DNA of 64,000 nt. Source: Neopestalotiopsis rosae. Lineage: Eukaryota > Ascomycota > Sordariomycetes > Amphisphaeriales > Sporocadaceae. A program made the position numbers and the translations under genes. The stretch spans positions 3,410,001 through 3,474,000 of the forward strand of contig JALGAS010000006.1 of the NCBI GenBank assembly GCA_023078685.1. The letters run 5' to 3'. A model generated the notes under the pieces. That model made no database searches and was not told the DNA's origin. It saw only the letters and a list, made by a program, of their open reading frames with translations. Positions 1-10,468 of this stretch are shown piece after piece. Position 1 is the first letter of the stretch. Each line of letters begins with the position of its first letter.

Positions 1-96
1 CTTGATCACAAAGGGCGACCAGACGTGTTTGCCAAAGTCCTTCCAGCCGCGGAAGATGGTTATGCTTGGCTTGGTGTCGGTGATGGTAGTAGACAT
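1..96 (-). CDS. N-terminus of a probable metaxin/FAXC-like GST-fold protein (partial)
   Basis: On the minus strand an ATG at 96 opens a frame that runs off the left edge, giving 32 residues that start MSTTITDTKPSITIFRGW and continue with WKDFGKHVWSPFVIK. The pattern of an early hydrophobic strand, then W-x-x-F-G followed by WSPFV-K, resembles the start of fungal thioredoxin-like/GST-N proteins of the FAXC/metaxin group. Those proteins usually read on into a KLEARLRF-type helix, which would lie outside the window. Only the first strand of the fold is visible, so the family call is by resemblance and the function is not determined. The sequence upstream (97 onward) is AT-richer and fits a promoter. 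Confidence 0.5.
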   Translation of the reverse strand, partial: MSTTITDTKPSITIFRGWKDFGKHVWSPFVIK

Positions 97-519
97 GATG
101 TGTTGCTTATTATTACGCATGAGTGGGAGAAAAAAGACTTTTTGGCTGGGCTCTCGTCGGCGTCTTATAGTATGAAAAAAGAATACACGTATCAGTTCAA
201 ATGTAAGCAAAGGTCCAGTATATATTGTGCCATCCATCATATGAGAATAATTGGGACCGCATGCATGCTCAGTTCCTTCAGCTCGCGTGTAAGCGCACTT
301 TCCCAAAAGTGCGAGGAATGCGGCGCATGAATTAACGGTGGGTGCTTGACAACTAGCTAGCGACGCGATTGATAATCTAATGGGATCGGCGAATGACTCA
401 ACGTCCATCACTACCAGTTGAAAATAGATGTATCAAAGAATGAGAGAATATAAAGCAATTCACATTAACATGTCAAAAAAAACAAGTCGTAAAGTACAGA
501 GAAACGACAAAAATTGAAT
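97..519. other. intergenic, no gene seen
   Basis: This is the upstream region of the leftmost gene and the flank of the tRNA-Ile gene. A poorly coding frame (25-330, +) overlaps the partial gene antisense and has no recognisable content. I see nothing else supportable. Confidence 0.6.
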
Positions 520-617
520 TGCTCAGCCACAGGATTGAACTGAGGACCTTCGCATAACTTGATATTCTTGATTAGAGAATATTAGTACGACGCTCTAACC
601 AACTGAGCTAGCCGAGC
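520..617 (-). tRNA. tRNA-Ile (anticodon AAU) with a 24-nt intron
   Basis: Read on the minus strand, the acceptor stem GCTCGGC (617-611) pairs with GCTGAGC (527-521) with one G-U pair, and A at 520 is the discriminator. The D-arm is GCTC-AGTTGGTTA-GAGC. The anticodon stem TCGTA (590-586) pairs with TGCGA (554-550), and the loop begins C-T-AAT-A, giving anticodon AAU. A 24-nt intron (579-556) sits one base 3' of the anticodon, the usual eukaryotic nuclear position. The T-loop is TTCAATC. The T-stem CTCAG/CTGTG contains one U-U mismatch, so a slightly decayed copy cannot be excluded. Mature length would be 74 nt. Confidence 0.85.
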
Positions 618-1062
618 ACTTGTTTCGAAGTGCTCTTATTGCATACTATGGCAGCTTACAGCTGCGGCGGGTAGGTGGATAATACCTTGGTAGGGCCAAG
701 TTCAAGCTGCAAGCCCAAATTTCGTGGTCGGGGTCGGGCGCTGCGTGCAGGTGTGTTGGCTTTGCTTTCACGAAAATGCAGTGTACGGAATCTCCCCAGC
801 ATGCCCTGACTTCGTCACTGATTTTATTTCAAACAAAAAGTTCAATTGCATTCTTTACAGGTGAACAGCAGGGAAGCCAGATATCTGTTTGAACTCTGAT
901 ATAGTACATAGTGGGGTAAGGTGCAGAGAAGCGCCGCCATCCAAACCATCTCTCACAACCCAAAAGAATGAAGTGAACACAAGCAAAAGACGCAGCAGAA
1001 AGTAGAAAGACGACGAAAAAAAAAATCATTACCTTACCAATCCTACGATTGGCAAAAGTAAG
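618..1062. other. spacer between two tRNA genes, no gene seen
   Basis: About 445 bp separates the two same-strand tRNA genes. A frame at 829-1140 (-) partly overlaps the tRNA-Ser gene and is not supported. There is a short A-run at 1015-1025. No other feature is visible. Confidence 0.55.
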
Positions 1063-1144
1063 CGACATTGGCCTGATTCGAACAGACGCTCCCGAAGGAA
1101 CAAGATTTCTAGTCTTGCGCATTAGACCACTCTGCCACAATGCC
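1063..1144 (-). tRNA. tRNA-Ser (anticodon AGA)
   Basis: On the minus strand the acceptor GGCATTG (1144-1138) pairs with CAATGTC (1070-1064), with one G-U pair, and G at 1063 is the discriminator. The anticodon stem-loop CAAGA-CTAGAAA-TCTTG gives anticodon AGA. A long variable arm with the hairpin TTCCTTCGGGAG, typical of type-II serine tRNAs, is followed by the T-arm TCTG-TTCGAAT-CAG. There is no intron. All stems pair, so this should be a functional gene of 82 nt. Confidence 0.95.
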
Positions 1145-1881
1145 TTATTGCTTGTTGTTGAAGAAAGCCGCGTTATGTCACACTATGATGATTTTGGCGC
1201 TAGTGGGTAAATACAAACCTATTTCAAAGTCGCCCCGCCCCACGAAGTGCGAGATTCCACCAGGTGCAGTTAGCAGAAACAGTATCGTAGAAAAGATATC
1301 AGTTGATTAATTATACAGAAACCATAAGTCTATCCCATTATCGTTGAGATAATTAGTTTTAGAAAGTAGTATAATTAGTGCTGCCGAATATCGTGTCATT
1401 CGTTTTTGCTTGTCATACTAGCTTTAGCACGAAGTTAAGAAGCCATGACCCGTTTACTCGTGCCTATATTAGGCCTTGCCTTGTTTTATAAGACATTATT
1501 CTTTCACAAAATATACAGGAAAGAGATCACTTGGAGTATCTTTCGAAATCAGAAGAGAAACATTATATATCCTTCACATATTCTCTTTCCCACCTGGATA
1601 TGATAGACTGCGCACAGGATATAAGTAGACAGAGTGTGCATTATAAAACCTGAACTCTCAAAGCCTTGGCTTGATATAGTAACGACAGTCTATAAGGAAA
1701 AATCAAGTGCCTATGATAAAAAGGACAAAAAAGCATGTCAAAACCCAAAGGCCATCAAAAATCATAATTCTCATCCAAACTCCAAAGTGTACGCCGAGGC
1801 GCTGGAAAAGCCTCCCTGAGTTAACGCCCACCTAAAATCATAATAGTCAGCACACTTGATCCCATAAAAGACGAAGACGAA
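1145..1881. other. AT-rich intergenic, no gene seen
   Basis: AT-rich sequence lies between the tRNA-Ser gene and the 3' end of the small gene at 1882. A 61-codon frame (1634-1819, +) has no recognisable content. It partly overlaps a possible third exon of the minus-strand gene: a branch-like CTGAC and acceptor TTTTAG lie just before position 1820 on the minus strand. Confidence 0.5.
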
Positions 1882-2232
1882 CTAACCTTCAAATTGAGTG
1901 CCAACTTGACGAAGATCATGCGCATGGCTAGACTTGGATCGGCTATGACCTTGACGGCTCCCAGAGTCTCCGTTGACATGAGATGACGTCTTATGATCCG
2001 ATGATTTTCCCTTCTTAGACTGTCCCTTCTTTCCAGAGGAGCTGGTTGAACCCCAAGTGGCCCTATAATATAGTTAACACTCAGATGAAGATTCTGCTTG
2101 ATGGAGTCGAATTGAGATCCTGGGGACCAGACAATACGCGTCGCTTGTGAAAGGTGTATGCACCAGCGGTATTATGGAAATAGTACTTATTACTCACGAG
2201 GTGGAAGATACGCTCCTGTCACCGTCCGGCAT
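1882..2232 (-). CDS. small Ser/Lys/His-rich protein, unrecognised, two exons
   Basis: Exons on the minus strand are 2232-2198 and 2062-1882, encoding about 71 aa. The first exon reads MPDGDRSVSSTS and ends at donor GTGAGT. The 135-nt intron ends with GTTAAC then TATTATAG, and the reading frame continues as WGSTSSSGKKGQSKKGKSS and on to GTQFEG. The stop TAG (1884-1882) overlaps a possible donor GTTAGT. Splicing that to acceptor TTTTAG would replace the last residue by GGR and a stop, so both forms end at nearly the same point. The protein is basic and low-complexity (S, K, H, G), without a signal peptide or membrane segment. I do not recognise the family. Support comes from phase, donor, branch and acceptor agreeing. 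Confidence 0.45.
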
Positions 2233-5200
2233 AGTGAATATTGATGCGAAGCTTGCGAACGTTAGATTTCTCAATTTGTCTTAGATGAAATGAATGAATT
2301 TGAGGCTCTCTGGTGTCGGTATGTCTTTGATCGTGTTTGGCTACTCTTGAAGGTGATTCATACCCAGCGAACGTAGCACCTCTTTATACCACTCAGCCAT
2401 GGCTAGTTTAAGACTGACGTAGTCAATGAGAAATTGGAGCCATCCATGATTGCCTCGTCCTGGGACCACCCCCTGGAGCTTCACGATGCTCACGACCATA
2501 CTTGTTTGGTGTTGTTAGAGCCAGTCTCACGGCTTTGATGGTCGGGATTGCAACCATGGTCGCGCGCGATCACCCCAGATCGAATGGTTCTGACATCGAC
2601 GGCACCCATAGCGCTCAGACTGCTGGTTTGGTTGGATATGCGAATTGCCGTGATTCCAGAGTCAGATCAGTGTCAATGTCAGCCCCTCCGGGAGCCAACA
2701 TCAGCTCAACTTCCAATCCCACGTGGTTCTCTTTTCTTTACCAAGTGTGGATGGCGTGAATGGGAATACATTTTGCTGGCTGCGATCTGTTGATGGAATT
2801 CGTGTCGTTAGTAAACATGATCGGCCCGGCTTGCGAATCAGTTTTGGACATTTCAGGGGTCTTCTGCACGCTGCCGTGCCAAGGAAATCATTCCACAACC
2901 CTTGTCTGCGATATCGAAGAAGTTATTGCCGGGAAGTCGGCGGACCTCTTCGTAGCAGCTCAGGTAGAGAAGCACATCACACCCGATTCCTCTGGGAAAC
3001 GACCACGTCGGCGTGAGTATCTTGTCGTGTTACCCATAGATCAATAGCCCTGTCCTTCCCTTCGGCCGACTCCCCAACAGTGTGGCTGGGCTTTTGCAAT
3101 CAACCCTTGGAGGGTGCTCGACCACGGAAGCGCTCTCGTGCCCAACTATTCCTGCGCGAGAACTTGCTGCGATTATCTTGTTTATCGTGGACGAAACCCA
3201 TGTCACGCTGCGTGCACTGGCGGTGACAAGAGCGTGCGATCATCGACTCGAGTTTTTCTGTGCCGAAACGTGCCAATCATGCGATGCACCTATCCGACAG
3301 GCCAGGATTCCCCAAAACTCTCTTGCGAGAGCTGGGTCGCTGGCACCATTGTCGGGTAGCTACATCGGAACGTCGCACGCCACACCTTTGGTGCATATCC
3401 GAGTCCCTGTGTATTTGGTTCGGAGCAAGATCCCTGGCTCATATCATTTGTTCGGGTTGTTCGTGTTGTGCGACCGAGATAATGGGCAAGATACTGGAAT
3501 GATGAGAGACCAAAGTGGCAGAGAAGAACCATTTATGGATAGATCGCGAGCACGCAAGATGAACGATCTCACATATATGCCTGCGCCGTGCAGCAAACAA
3601 ACACAACTCACTGCGCTGGGTTAGGTAAGAAAATTTACCTGGATATCGTATCATTGTGCCAGGGATGTCAAGCCTGGTGCGGCCGATACCAAACTCATGT
3701 TCAAATGGTTCAAGCTCTCTATTGGCCAGAAAGGCGCACTGATCAAGGCTCTCAGCCATCATCTCACACCGGTCAAAACAAGAGGTCGTTAATGCGCATG
3801 TCCGCCTACCTTGATTAACAAGACGATATACGTGGTCCGCATGGGGACTGTCGTATCGTGAATACCGGCTTTGACTCGGTTTGAGATATCCCAGTTGTAA
3901 GGTCGATCATCGTCTCTTGATGGAGGGTGGGGGTCAGAAGCAAGAATATCTAATCATCAGTCAGCCTGATTCGATAGTTTCGAGGCTGTCGCCGTCGTCA
4001 GCAGTCAATGCTCGAGGGGGATGAATCACATGTTTCCGGAAACCCCGAGAAGGATCGAAAATCCCGGCCGCATTGACATGCTTATCACGGAATCCCATGA
4101 ATTTCGTGCTACTTGACCGACTACTGCCCAATCTTTGGTCCAGATCAAACCGGCAGTGACTGGCGCTTAACGTCGGTTTTCGATGATTTAATCGGCATTC
4201 CATTTTCGGCGCTGCCCGTTTTTCTAGCTGAAATTGATTTCCAAATTCCCTTGAGGATACGTAGCGACCTGTTTTGCCAGGTGCGAGTTCGATGACTTGC
4301 CGAATGTCGACTTCCTGTGTAGTTGCGGGCTGTCGGATGCACCTCACCGAACATTCCAAAACTCTGATATGATTCGGTAGGTAAATTTGTATGCATCGGT
4401 ACGTCATCGTAAATTCATCATGGCAGAATGTGGCATCTGGGAGTTGCCATCAAGTCACTCCAGGCCTGGGAAGGAATGGAACGTCCTTGATGCCTGAAGA
4501 AGGTGTCCCCGAGCAATGCAGTGATGAACCTGCGACTTTGGCGATCATTGTGCCTGCTCTGTGAGATCCGATTGGGCGTTGTCTTTTTCCTCAAATTTTC
4601 CGAGCTTTCTTGCCGTCTTCGGGCCTTTGGTAATGGGTCGAGGAAATCCTTGAAGGGCAAAGTTTCTCGTGCTTTTCGTGCCTGATCATTGTCTGCTCAA
4701 GATAGTTTTATTCTTTTTTTGAAACTTTCCCTTTATTTCTATTGCTGTCTTTCTGTGGCAGTTCCGTATGACTGCCTGCAGTGGAGTTCCTACGTGGCAG
4801 GTGACTGTGATGACTTTGCGGGTATGCTTTTTTGTTGGGGATGTATTTTGACTTCCTCTCGTTCTGGTTTCTTCTGTAAGTAGCACCTTCTACATCTCGT
4901 TCACTCCTAGAAATCGACAGCCGATGCTTGGCAGTCAGATTATCGTTACCCTTGAATTATCGCTGTACCAGCTGTAGCTTTGCCGAATTTGTTCCTGGCT
5001 AACAAGGGACTCATCACATCATCTGACTTGGGGATTAGCTTTCACCTTAAGCTGCACCACGGCGGCATCGCTACTTCTGTCAGCCAGGCACGACATTGCG
5101 ACTCATATCTTTCTGTTCATAGATAAATCCAGAGCAAAGAATGGGAACTGTATTTCTGCAGAAAGTGCCAATTGGATTTAGGCTGCGAATGACCAGGTTC

Positions 5201-6262
5201 CCTTTTCACCTCTCGCAAGAACCAGTATACACGCATATTGAAAGATGGGAGTGAGAGCATGATAACTGAGAGTACGATCTTGTCACTCACCTGGCCTCAG
5301 TGAAAAGTATCTGAGGTAACGATAAAAAGTTCTGGCCTCGCGGCGCTGGTCTGCTAGTGTTGTTATTCGGAAGACCGACCGAACATTCACGAAGGCATCA
5401 GGCATCTAGGTTTATGACCTGTCAGGACCAAACCTTGGATGCTTATAGGTGGTAGCAATGTGCAGTTTCTTTCGGCGACATACTTTATATGGGAAGACCC
5501 CTGGCGCTAATTACAGAAATGGTGCAAATCTTATGTCAAGGACCTTGGGCCGCATCTGGCTGAGTTACTAGACTCGATCGTATTGAGGCAGGTGCGCTGG
5601 ACCATTATCGTAGGTGTTGGTTCGATATTCACGGGTAATAGCGACCTAGTTCGCTATCGATGCAGACAAGATGCAATGGATTCGACTTGGGTCATAACAA
5701 AAGGGAATACCCTTGGGGAACACTCTTCTAAGTATCGCTACCGTACGTCGAGATTGACACCGCAGATTATCAGACTTTGTATATTTTTACCACATCATCT
5801 GATTTGCTGTGACAAGGTGTTGTCTTGCTTCCTTAGACGAAGAGTTGCCGCCCTTTGACGGTGTCCTACAATTAGCTATCACTGGGAATCGCAAGTCTGT
5901 CTCGCCGATGACCTTGAAAGTCTTTTGAAAACCTAGATTGTTGGAAGCTTATAAAAATTGGCAGGCGTCGTGCAGACTAGCATATTTTCAAGGAACCTCT
6001 TTCCGTCTCTAATAGTTTGTTTACTTATTGCTTCGGTTCTCTTCTACGTAGGTTTTCCTTTTCTTGCACACTTACCTTCTCTCTATCTTCCGCTTCGTCC
6101 TATCCTCTATTTCTCTCACCTTGACGTCAAAGCTCTCATGTAGTCTGTTTGTTCGGGAGTCGTTCTACTTGTATCTTTCTCAGATCCCCTTTCTTTCATA
6201 ATCGCTCCTTTCCCCTGTGACCCGGTGTGACAACACAAGCACGGGGCATCCAATTGGATGTG
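2233..6262. other. 4-kb stretch without a supportable gene
   Basis: Many short overlapping frames occur on both strands (for example 2502-2759, 3082-3624, 3961-4407 on -, 4113-4295), but none carries a motif I recognise and none could be joined into a clean spliced gene. Some minus-strand pieces between 3439 and 4407 look protein-like and are separated by plausible splice signals (donor GTAAAT and acceptor CAG near 3620), so a decayed or fast-evolving gene is possible. Position 5940-6260 is pyrimidine-rich and may be the leader of the gene starting at 6263. Confidence 0.4.
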
Positions 6263-7551
6263 ATGACAGCAGTCCTCGACGAAGCTTCAACGAGAACGCA
6301 TACGACGGGTATATTAGAAGAATTAGCGGCCAAACCTTTATCGAAAAACCTTTTCTTGTGTTTCAAGGAAGAAAATCTCGCTCAAATCACAAATTTGGGT
6401 TTATGAAACAATATAGAGACTGGCTAATTGGAAAAACATAGGGAGCAGAGGGTATTAGTGAGTACCAGCGGGCATTACTATTTGGAAGAAAAGCTATCTA
6501 AATGCAGGATACAGAAGTCTGCCGCCGAGGCCGAATGTGGGGACGACACCAGCATTAAATATCTAGGATCTAAAGGTTGTGCTTCTGTCAAAGCTGTCCG
6601 AGCTGTTGAGCGATTGGATCAAGGCTACCTTCCAGAAGATCTTGTACTGCCACGCTTGCCCCTGCTTGGGGAACACAAGTCGGACTTCCCACGTTCATCT
6701 CAAGCCGAGACACGCCAAATGCCAGGGCCGGTACCAGAAGCAATGACACCTACGTCTCCGTCCAGAGGGCCATCCACAATCACTCTGAACGGCATTGACG
6801 ACGATTCAGATTCCGACTTTTTGGGCAACTTATCCTCGCAAGCCAAGGCACACCAAGTGCCGGCATCAGAAAGTTCGATACCTGCAACTCCCTCTGAGGA
6901 GCCGCCTGCTATCACGCCAGACGGCAATGCTGAGGATTGCGACTCCAACTCTTCGGCAAGTTCGTCCTCGTCGGGCGAGACTGGGTCCTGGCCAGCCGAG
7001 GCCTATGACACACCATGCCCAACCCTATCAAACGGACATGCGGGGCCCTCCACTGGTGCGTACATTCCGACTCTGATATTTCGACTTTACTTAAATCATC
7101 AATAGGAAAACGAGTGTCATCTCATCGACTCAACTCCTCATCCACACCCGAGTCGAGCGGGGAGAGGCGGCCCAGCTCGCGCGATTTGAGAAATGTGGTG
7201 GCAGTAGATTTGTGGTTGGAAACCATACCTGAAGTGGAGGAACCTGAGGAGCCGTCCACAAGAAAGCCCAGTCTGCCGCTGATGGAGATAACAGAACCGA
7301 CCACGGCCTCAGACGTACAGGAGATCTCGACGCCACCAGCTCCACACCGTTCGTCAGTGTCCACTTTGAGTTTCGTGTTACGTGCCGAGCCTCATTTAGT
7401 ATCAGAGCAGGAAGAGCCGAGTGACACGGAGGTTGATAACTCTGATGATAGGAGGAGACGAGAACCTGTTTGGCGTCGAGCAGCTGCGAAAGCAAAGAAG
7501 ATGTTTGATAGTATCAGGAGACTTTTCCGAAATATACAAGTTCCAGATTAG
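6263..7551 (+). CDS. Ser/Pro-rich acidic protein with internal duplication, unrecognised
   Basis: The best model has three exons: 6263-6398, 6459-7055 and 7106-7551, giving 392 aa. The second intron (GTGCGT...CATCAATAG, 50 nt) is well supported and in phase. The first (GTTTAT...GTATTAG, branch GGCTAAT) has a weak donor, and the N-terminus is tentative; the frame between 6443 and 6458 is open and another start is possible. The body is rich in S, P, E and D. Two adjacent copies of about 43 aa, starting SSQAETRQMPGP and SSQAKAHQVPAS, each continue with TP..P..ITLNG or ITPDG and an acidic D/S run. The C-terminal part turns basic (RRRREPVWRRAAAKAKK, then IRRLFRNIQ). No known domain is seen. It looks intrinsically disordered. 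It converges on the gene at 7737-8200. Confidence 0.5.
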
Positions 7552-7736
7552 ACAATTATTGGTGTAGTCGAAGCCGATTTTGACACAGTTCTGATCAAGG
7601 TAAATGGAGGTCCGTCTTGGACGTATCTTGTACGGGGTGTCGTGCTCGAGACAGTATCTTGTCCCGTATAATGTCGTCGAGTGAGTATTTCTGGCGTCGA
7701 CCTTGGAGCTGGCAGCGCTGACCCCCTGAGCCCTCA

Positions 7737-8200
7737 TTATGCTGACCATCGGCCTCCTCTGCTACTACTACCGCCGGTAGAGGTAGAGTTGCTAGTGTAT
7801 CCTTCCGACGAGGCAGATGCAGCGGCCATCTTCTCCGAGTCCTCTTCGGCTTGTCGATCCTTCTCGGCCTGCTCCTCTGCCTCGATCAAGAGCCTGTCCC
7901 AGCACTCTGAACACATGGCTTCGTTCCAAAGGGTGACTGCGGGCACGGGAAATAGTTTTCAAACGTCAGCCATTGGGGTATCTCGTGTGTCTTCATTGGG
8001 GACGGACTCGAACTCTGACCAGGGCTTTTCTTTCTCGAATTTCAAAGTGTTGAAGGGTTGTGCCAGGGTCGAGACGTACCCAACTTATCCTTTTCTCCGC
8101 TGGGCCCGAAGCAGGTCTTGAAGAGACCGGCACATATGTCCACCTTCAAGAGGCCCCAACAGTCGCATCCCTTCCAGCGTTGATACAACTCTTTGCACAT
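7737..8200 (-). CDS. small Cys-containing protein, unrecognised, two exons
   Basis: Minus-strand exons 8200-8080 and 7936-7737 encode 106 aa. Exon 1 starts MCKELYQRWKGCDCWGLLKV and contains C2, C12, C14 and two later cysteines. The 143-nt intron runs from GTACGT to CCCGCAG and is in phase, restoring VTLWNEAMCSECWDRLL. The tail is a charged helix (EEQAEKDRQAEEDSEK) followed by S/T/G-rich sequence ending GGRWSA. The C-x-C and C-x-x-C spacing could suggest a small metal-binding or disulfide fold, but this is inference. There is no obvious signal peptide. The gene is convergent with the one ending at 7551, leaving 185 bp between stops. Confidence 0.6.
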
Positions 8201-9220
8201 ACTGCTGACAGAAGGGCAGACGAAGAGAGGCGAAGATTGTGTGGTTGCTGTGGTATTGGTGTTTCGTAGTGTTGGTTCTGGAATTGTGGTCTTTGGTTCG
8301 TTTGAGTATACCCTGTCTAAGTGGTACCGATTGATGTTGTTCTTTCGACTATGTCTGATATGAGCGATAACCCGGAGTAGTAATATCTCTGGCTGTCTAG
8401 TAACAGCACTTGATGATTCCCTCCTCAACTGTGTAGTCGACCTCAAGGCATGAGGAATGAACGATTGTACAAATGATTGTCTTTCCTTTGACAGGCAGTA
8501 CAGAGGCTTGAGATTGGACTCGCACTGGCAGCTCGATGCTCTCCCTCGCCAATAAGAGATGAATAAACGCCTGCCGAAGTAGGCGATGAAATAGGAATTG
8601 CCGCGTGTCTGAGCTGTTCCTGGAGCGGGAAAAAAGAACGAGTATAGAAAAGAAAGACTTGATTAGTTTAATGCCCGAGATGCATAAAATAACCACAAAG
8701 TTCCCCAGTCGTACAACATGAGTTGTTATTTCTTCTTCTTATTTATTTTTTATTTTACAATTTTTCCGCTCTTTTTTTCGGATTTCACCTGGGAACTCCC
8801 CAAAAGTCGTTTACTTTCTGGTTCCCTTGACAAGGGGTCCAAGAAAAAAAAAAAAAAAGAGTCAGGGCAGGCGGGGTGAGATCTCGTTTTACTTGGATTT
8901 CAATAATAAGATTGAACATTGGATCTTGTTTGGAATCTCGACCCCATTCGAGAAAAAAAAAATCTTATTTCACTCACACCCCCCATACCCCGTGCTACGT
9001 ACCCTTGGAAATTGCCGAGCTCAAAAGGGTCTCTCTCGCTCTCGCTCTCTAGACTCTCAAGTGGTTCTTCTTCCCTCTCTCTTTCTACGCACTCCAGAAG
9101 GGGACGTGTGTTGCTTCTATGCATTTCTGGGGCTGGGGGGTCATGTTACTACTAGCAGTCTGGCAGCAGAGCTAAGGTAAGAAAAGTATTCCCCACTGTT
9201 GGTGGGCTTTGCCCGGGTTC

Positions 9221-9237
9221 TACCTAAAAAATAGGTA
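9221..9237. repeat. perfect 6-bp inverted repeat TACCTA/TAGGTA
   Basis: TACCTA at 9221-9226 and its reverse complement TAGGTA at 9232-9237 flank five A residues. Similar TACCTA/TAGGTA motifs are scattered in other intergenic parts of the window. Confidence 0.7.
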
Positions 9238-9334
9238 CGTCCAAGGAAAAATCCTGGCTTGTCCTGCAGAAAAAAACGGTTTAGGGGCTACCGACAGCCC
9301 TGATTGATTCGTCTCTCGGCCTGATAGGCTTCTG

Positions 9335-9640
9335 TCATCGAGATCGTCAGGGTCTCTTGTCTTTACTCTTTTTGGGGGTGTGTGTGAGTGAACTGGTGAG
9401 TGTTTTATAATATCCACCATGGCTTTTTTCTTTCTTTTTCTTCCAAGGTATTCTCAGGGTTTCTTGAGCCTCTAGCTTTCTTTCTCGCATTCTACTCAGC
9501 TCACGCCCTCGACGCCCGGCCGCCCGGGCGGAGCGGAGTTTCTGGGGTCTTTTGGCACAGTGCTCGGCCGATAGCGCGCCAAGCAGGGAAAACTCTCATA
9601 TTCTGGATTCACTAGGTGTGAGGCTCATCGAGATCGTCAG
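9335..9640. repeat. 16-bp direct repeat pair, 290 bp apart
   Basis: The identical 16-mer TCATCGAGATCGTCAG occurs at 9335-9350 and 9625-9640. The flanks differ, so it is not part of a longer duplication. Its role is unknown. Confidence 0.75.
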
Positions 9641-10085
9641 ATTTTACCATGGCGCACACAAAAAAGTGTTAGTAGGCAGAATAATACATGTACCGTGACC
9701 TGCGCATTGACAATGACGAACCGAGTTCTCCCAGAGAAATGGGCACAGTCAATTTATTCATTCCATGGCAGTTCATGCTGCCGTGAGGGTTCTATTAGCA
9801 GATGAATAATTGATACATATCCGCATTCTCTTTCCAATTTCTTCTTTTATATATCTACGCAGACGGCTACTTGCCGGACAATCAGCCTGACAAGAAATGG
9901 CGACCAGCAGCAACAGCAGGTCTCCGGGTGACACTTTGACAGGTCCTCAACAGAGTAAATGATCGACACAAGGACAATAGACTTTTTTCCGCTTCCAAGA
10001 TAATCAAAAAAGGCACCCTGCGGCTCTTTTTGGCGGCGAGCTGCATGCTATTCCTGGCCGAAGTTGCTTCCTCTCACGAAACTTT

Positions 10086-10086
<1 letters not shown>

Positions 10087-10122
<36 letters not shown>

Positions 10123-10129
10123 GGACGGG
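10087..10129 (+). repeat. poly-A tract (43 nt)
   Basis: An uninterrupted run of A residues lies about 340 bp beyond the 3' end of the amidase gene. It could be a retroposon tail or simple slippage; no element is visible next to it. Confidence 0.9.
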
Positions 10130-10468
10130 ACACGCACCTGGCTGGGTTGCTGTCATGAATGGCACCTGCAACCGCCAAATAAATGTGCAGTTGAAAGCAA
10201 AAAGTCCGTGACTGTCACCGAAAATGCATCCTGCGTGGGGTTTGTGTGACAGGTAATATTCTTTAAACTCCCCGAACCAATAGGTGCACGAGTCGGCAAG
10301 TGCCGTATAGAAACATGTTTCTTGCTTTTTTTTTTTCTTTTTTCCTCTACCGTAATCACGGCAGTCTTTTCGAAGCCTTGATTAATTATAGCGTAATCTG
10401 CTTCATTCTTGGTCCCCTAGTATCTGCGTTGTTATATAGATCATTCAAGACGTACATCTCGCCTTCTT

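Larger units (their letters stand above)
8201..10468. other. intergenic with homopolymers and a short direct repeat
   Basis: No gene is supported. A frame at 8397-8696 (-) is protein-like but has no ATG and no known motif. 9010-9100 is CT-rich. TACCTA-AAAAA-TAGGTA (9221-9237) is a perfect 6-bp inverted repeat. A 16-bp sequence, TCATCGAGATCGTCAG, occurs at 9335-9350 and again at 9625-9640. A poly-A tract lies at 10087-10129. Confidence 0.5.

Noticed and set aside
2502..4407. cluster of overlapping frames that might be a decayed gene
   Set aside because: No shared motif, no consistent splice model; kept only as an unassigned interval.
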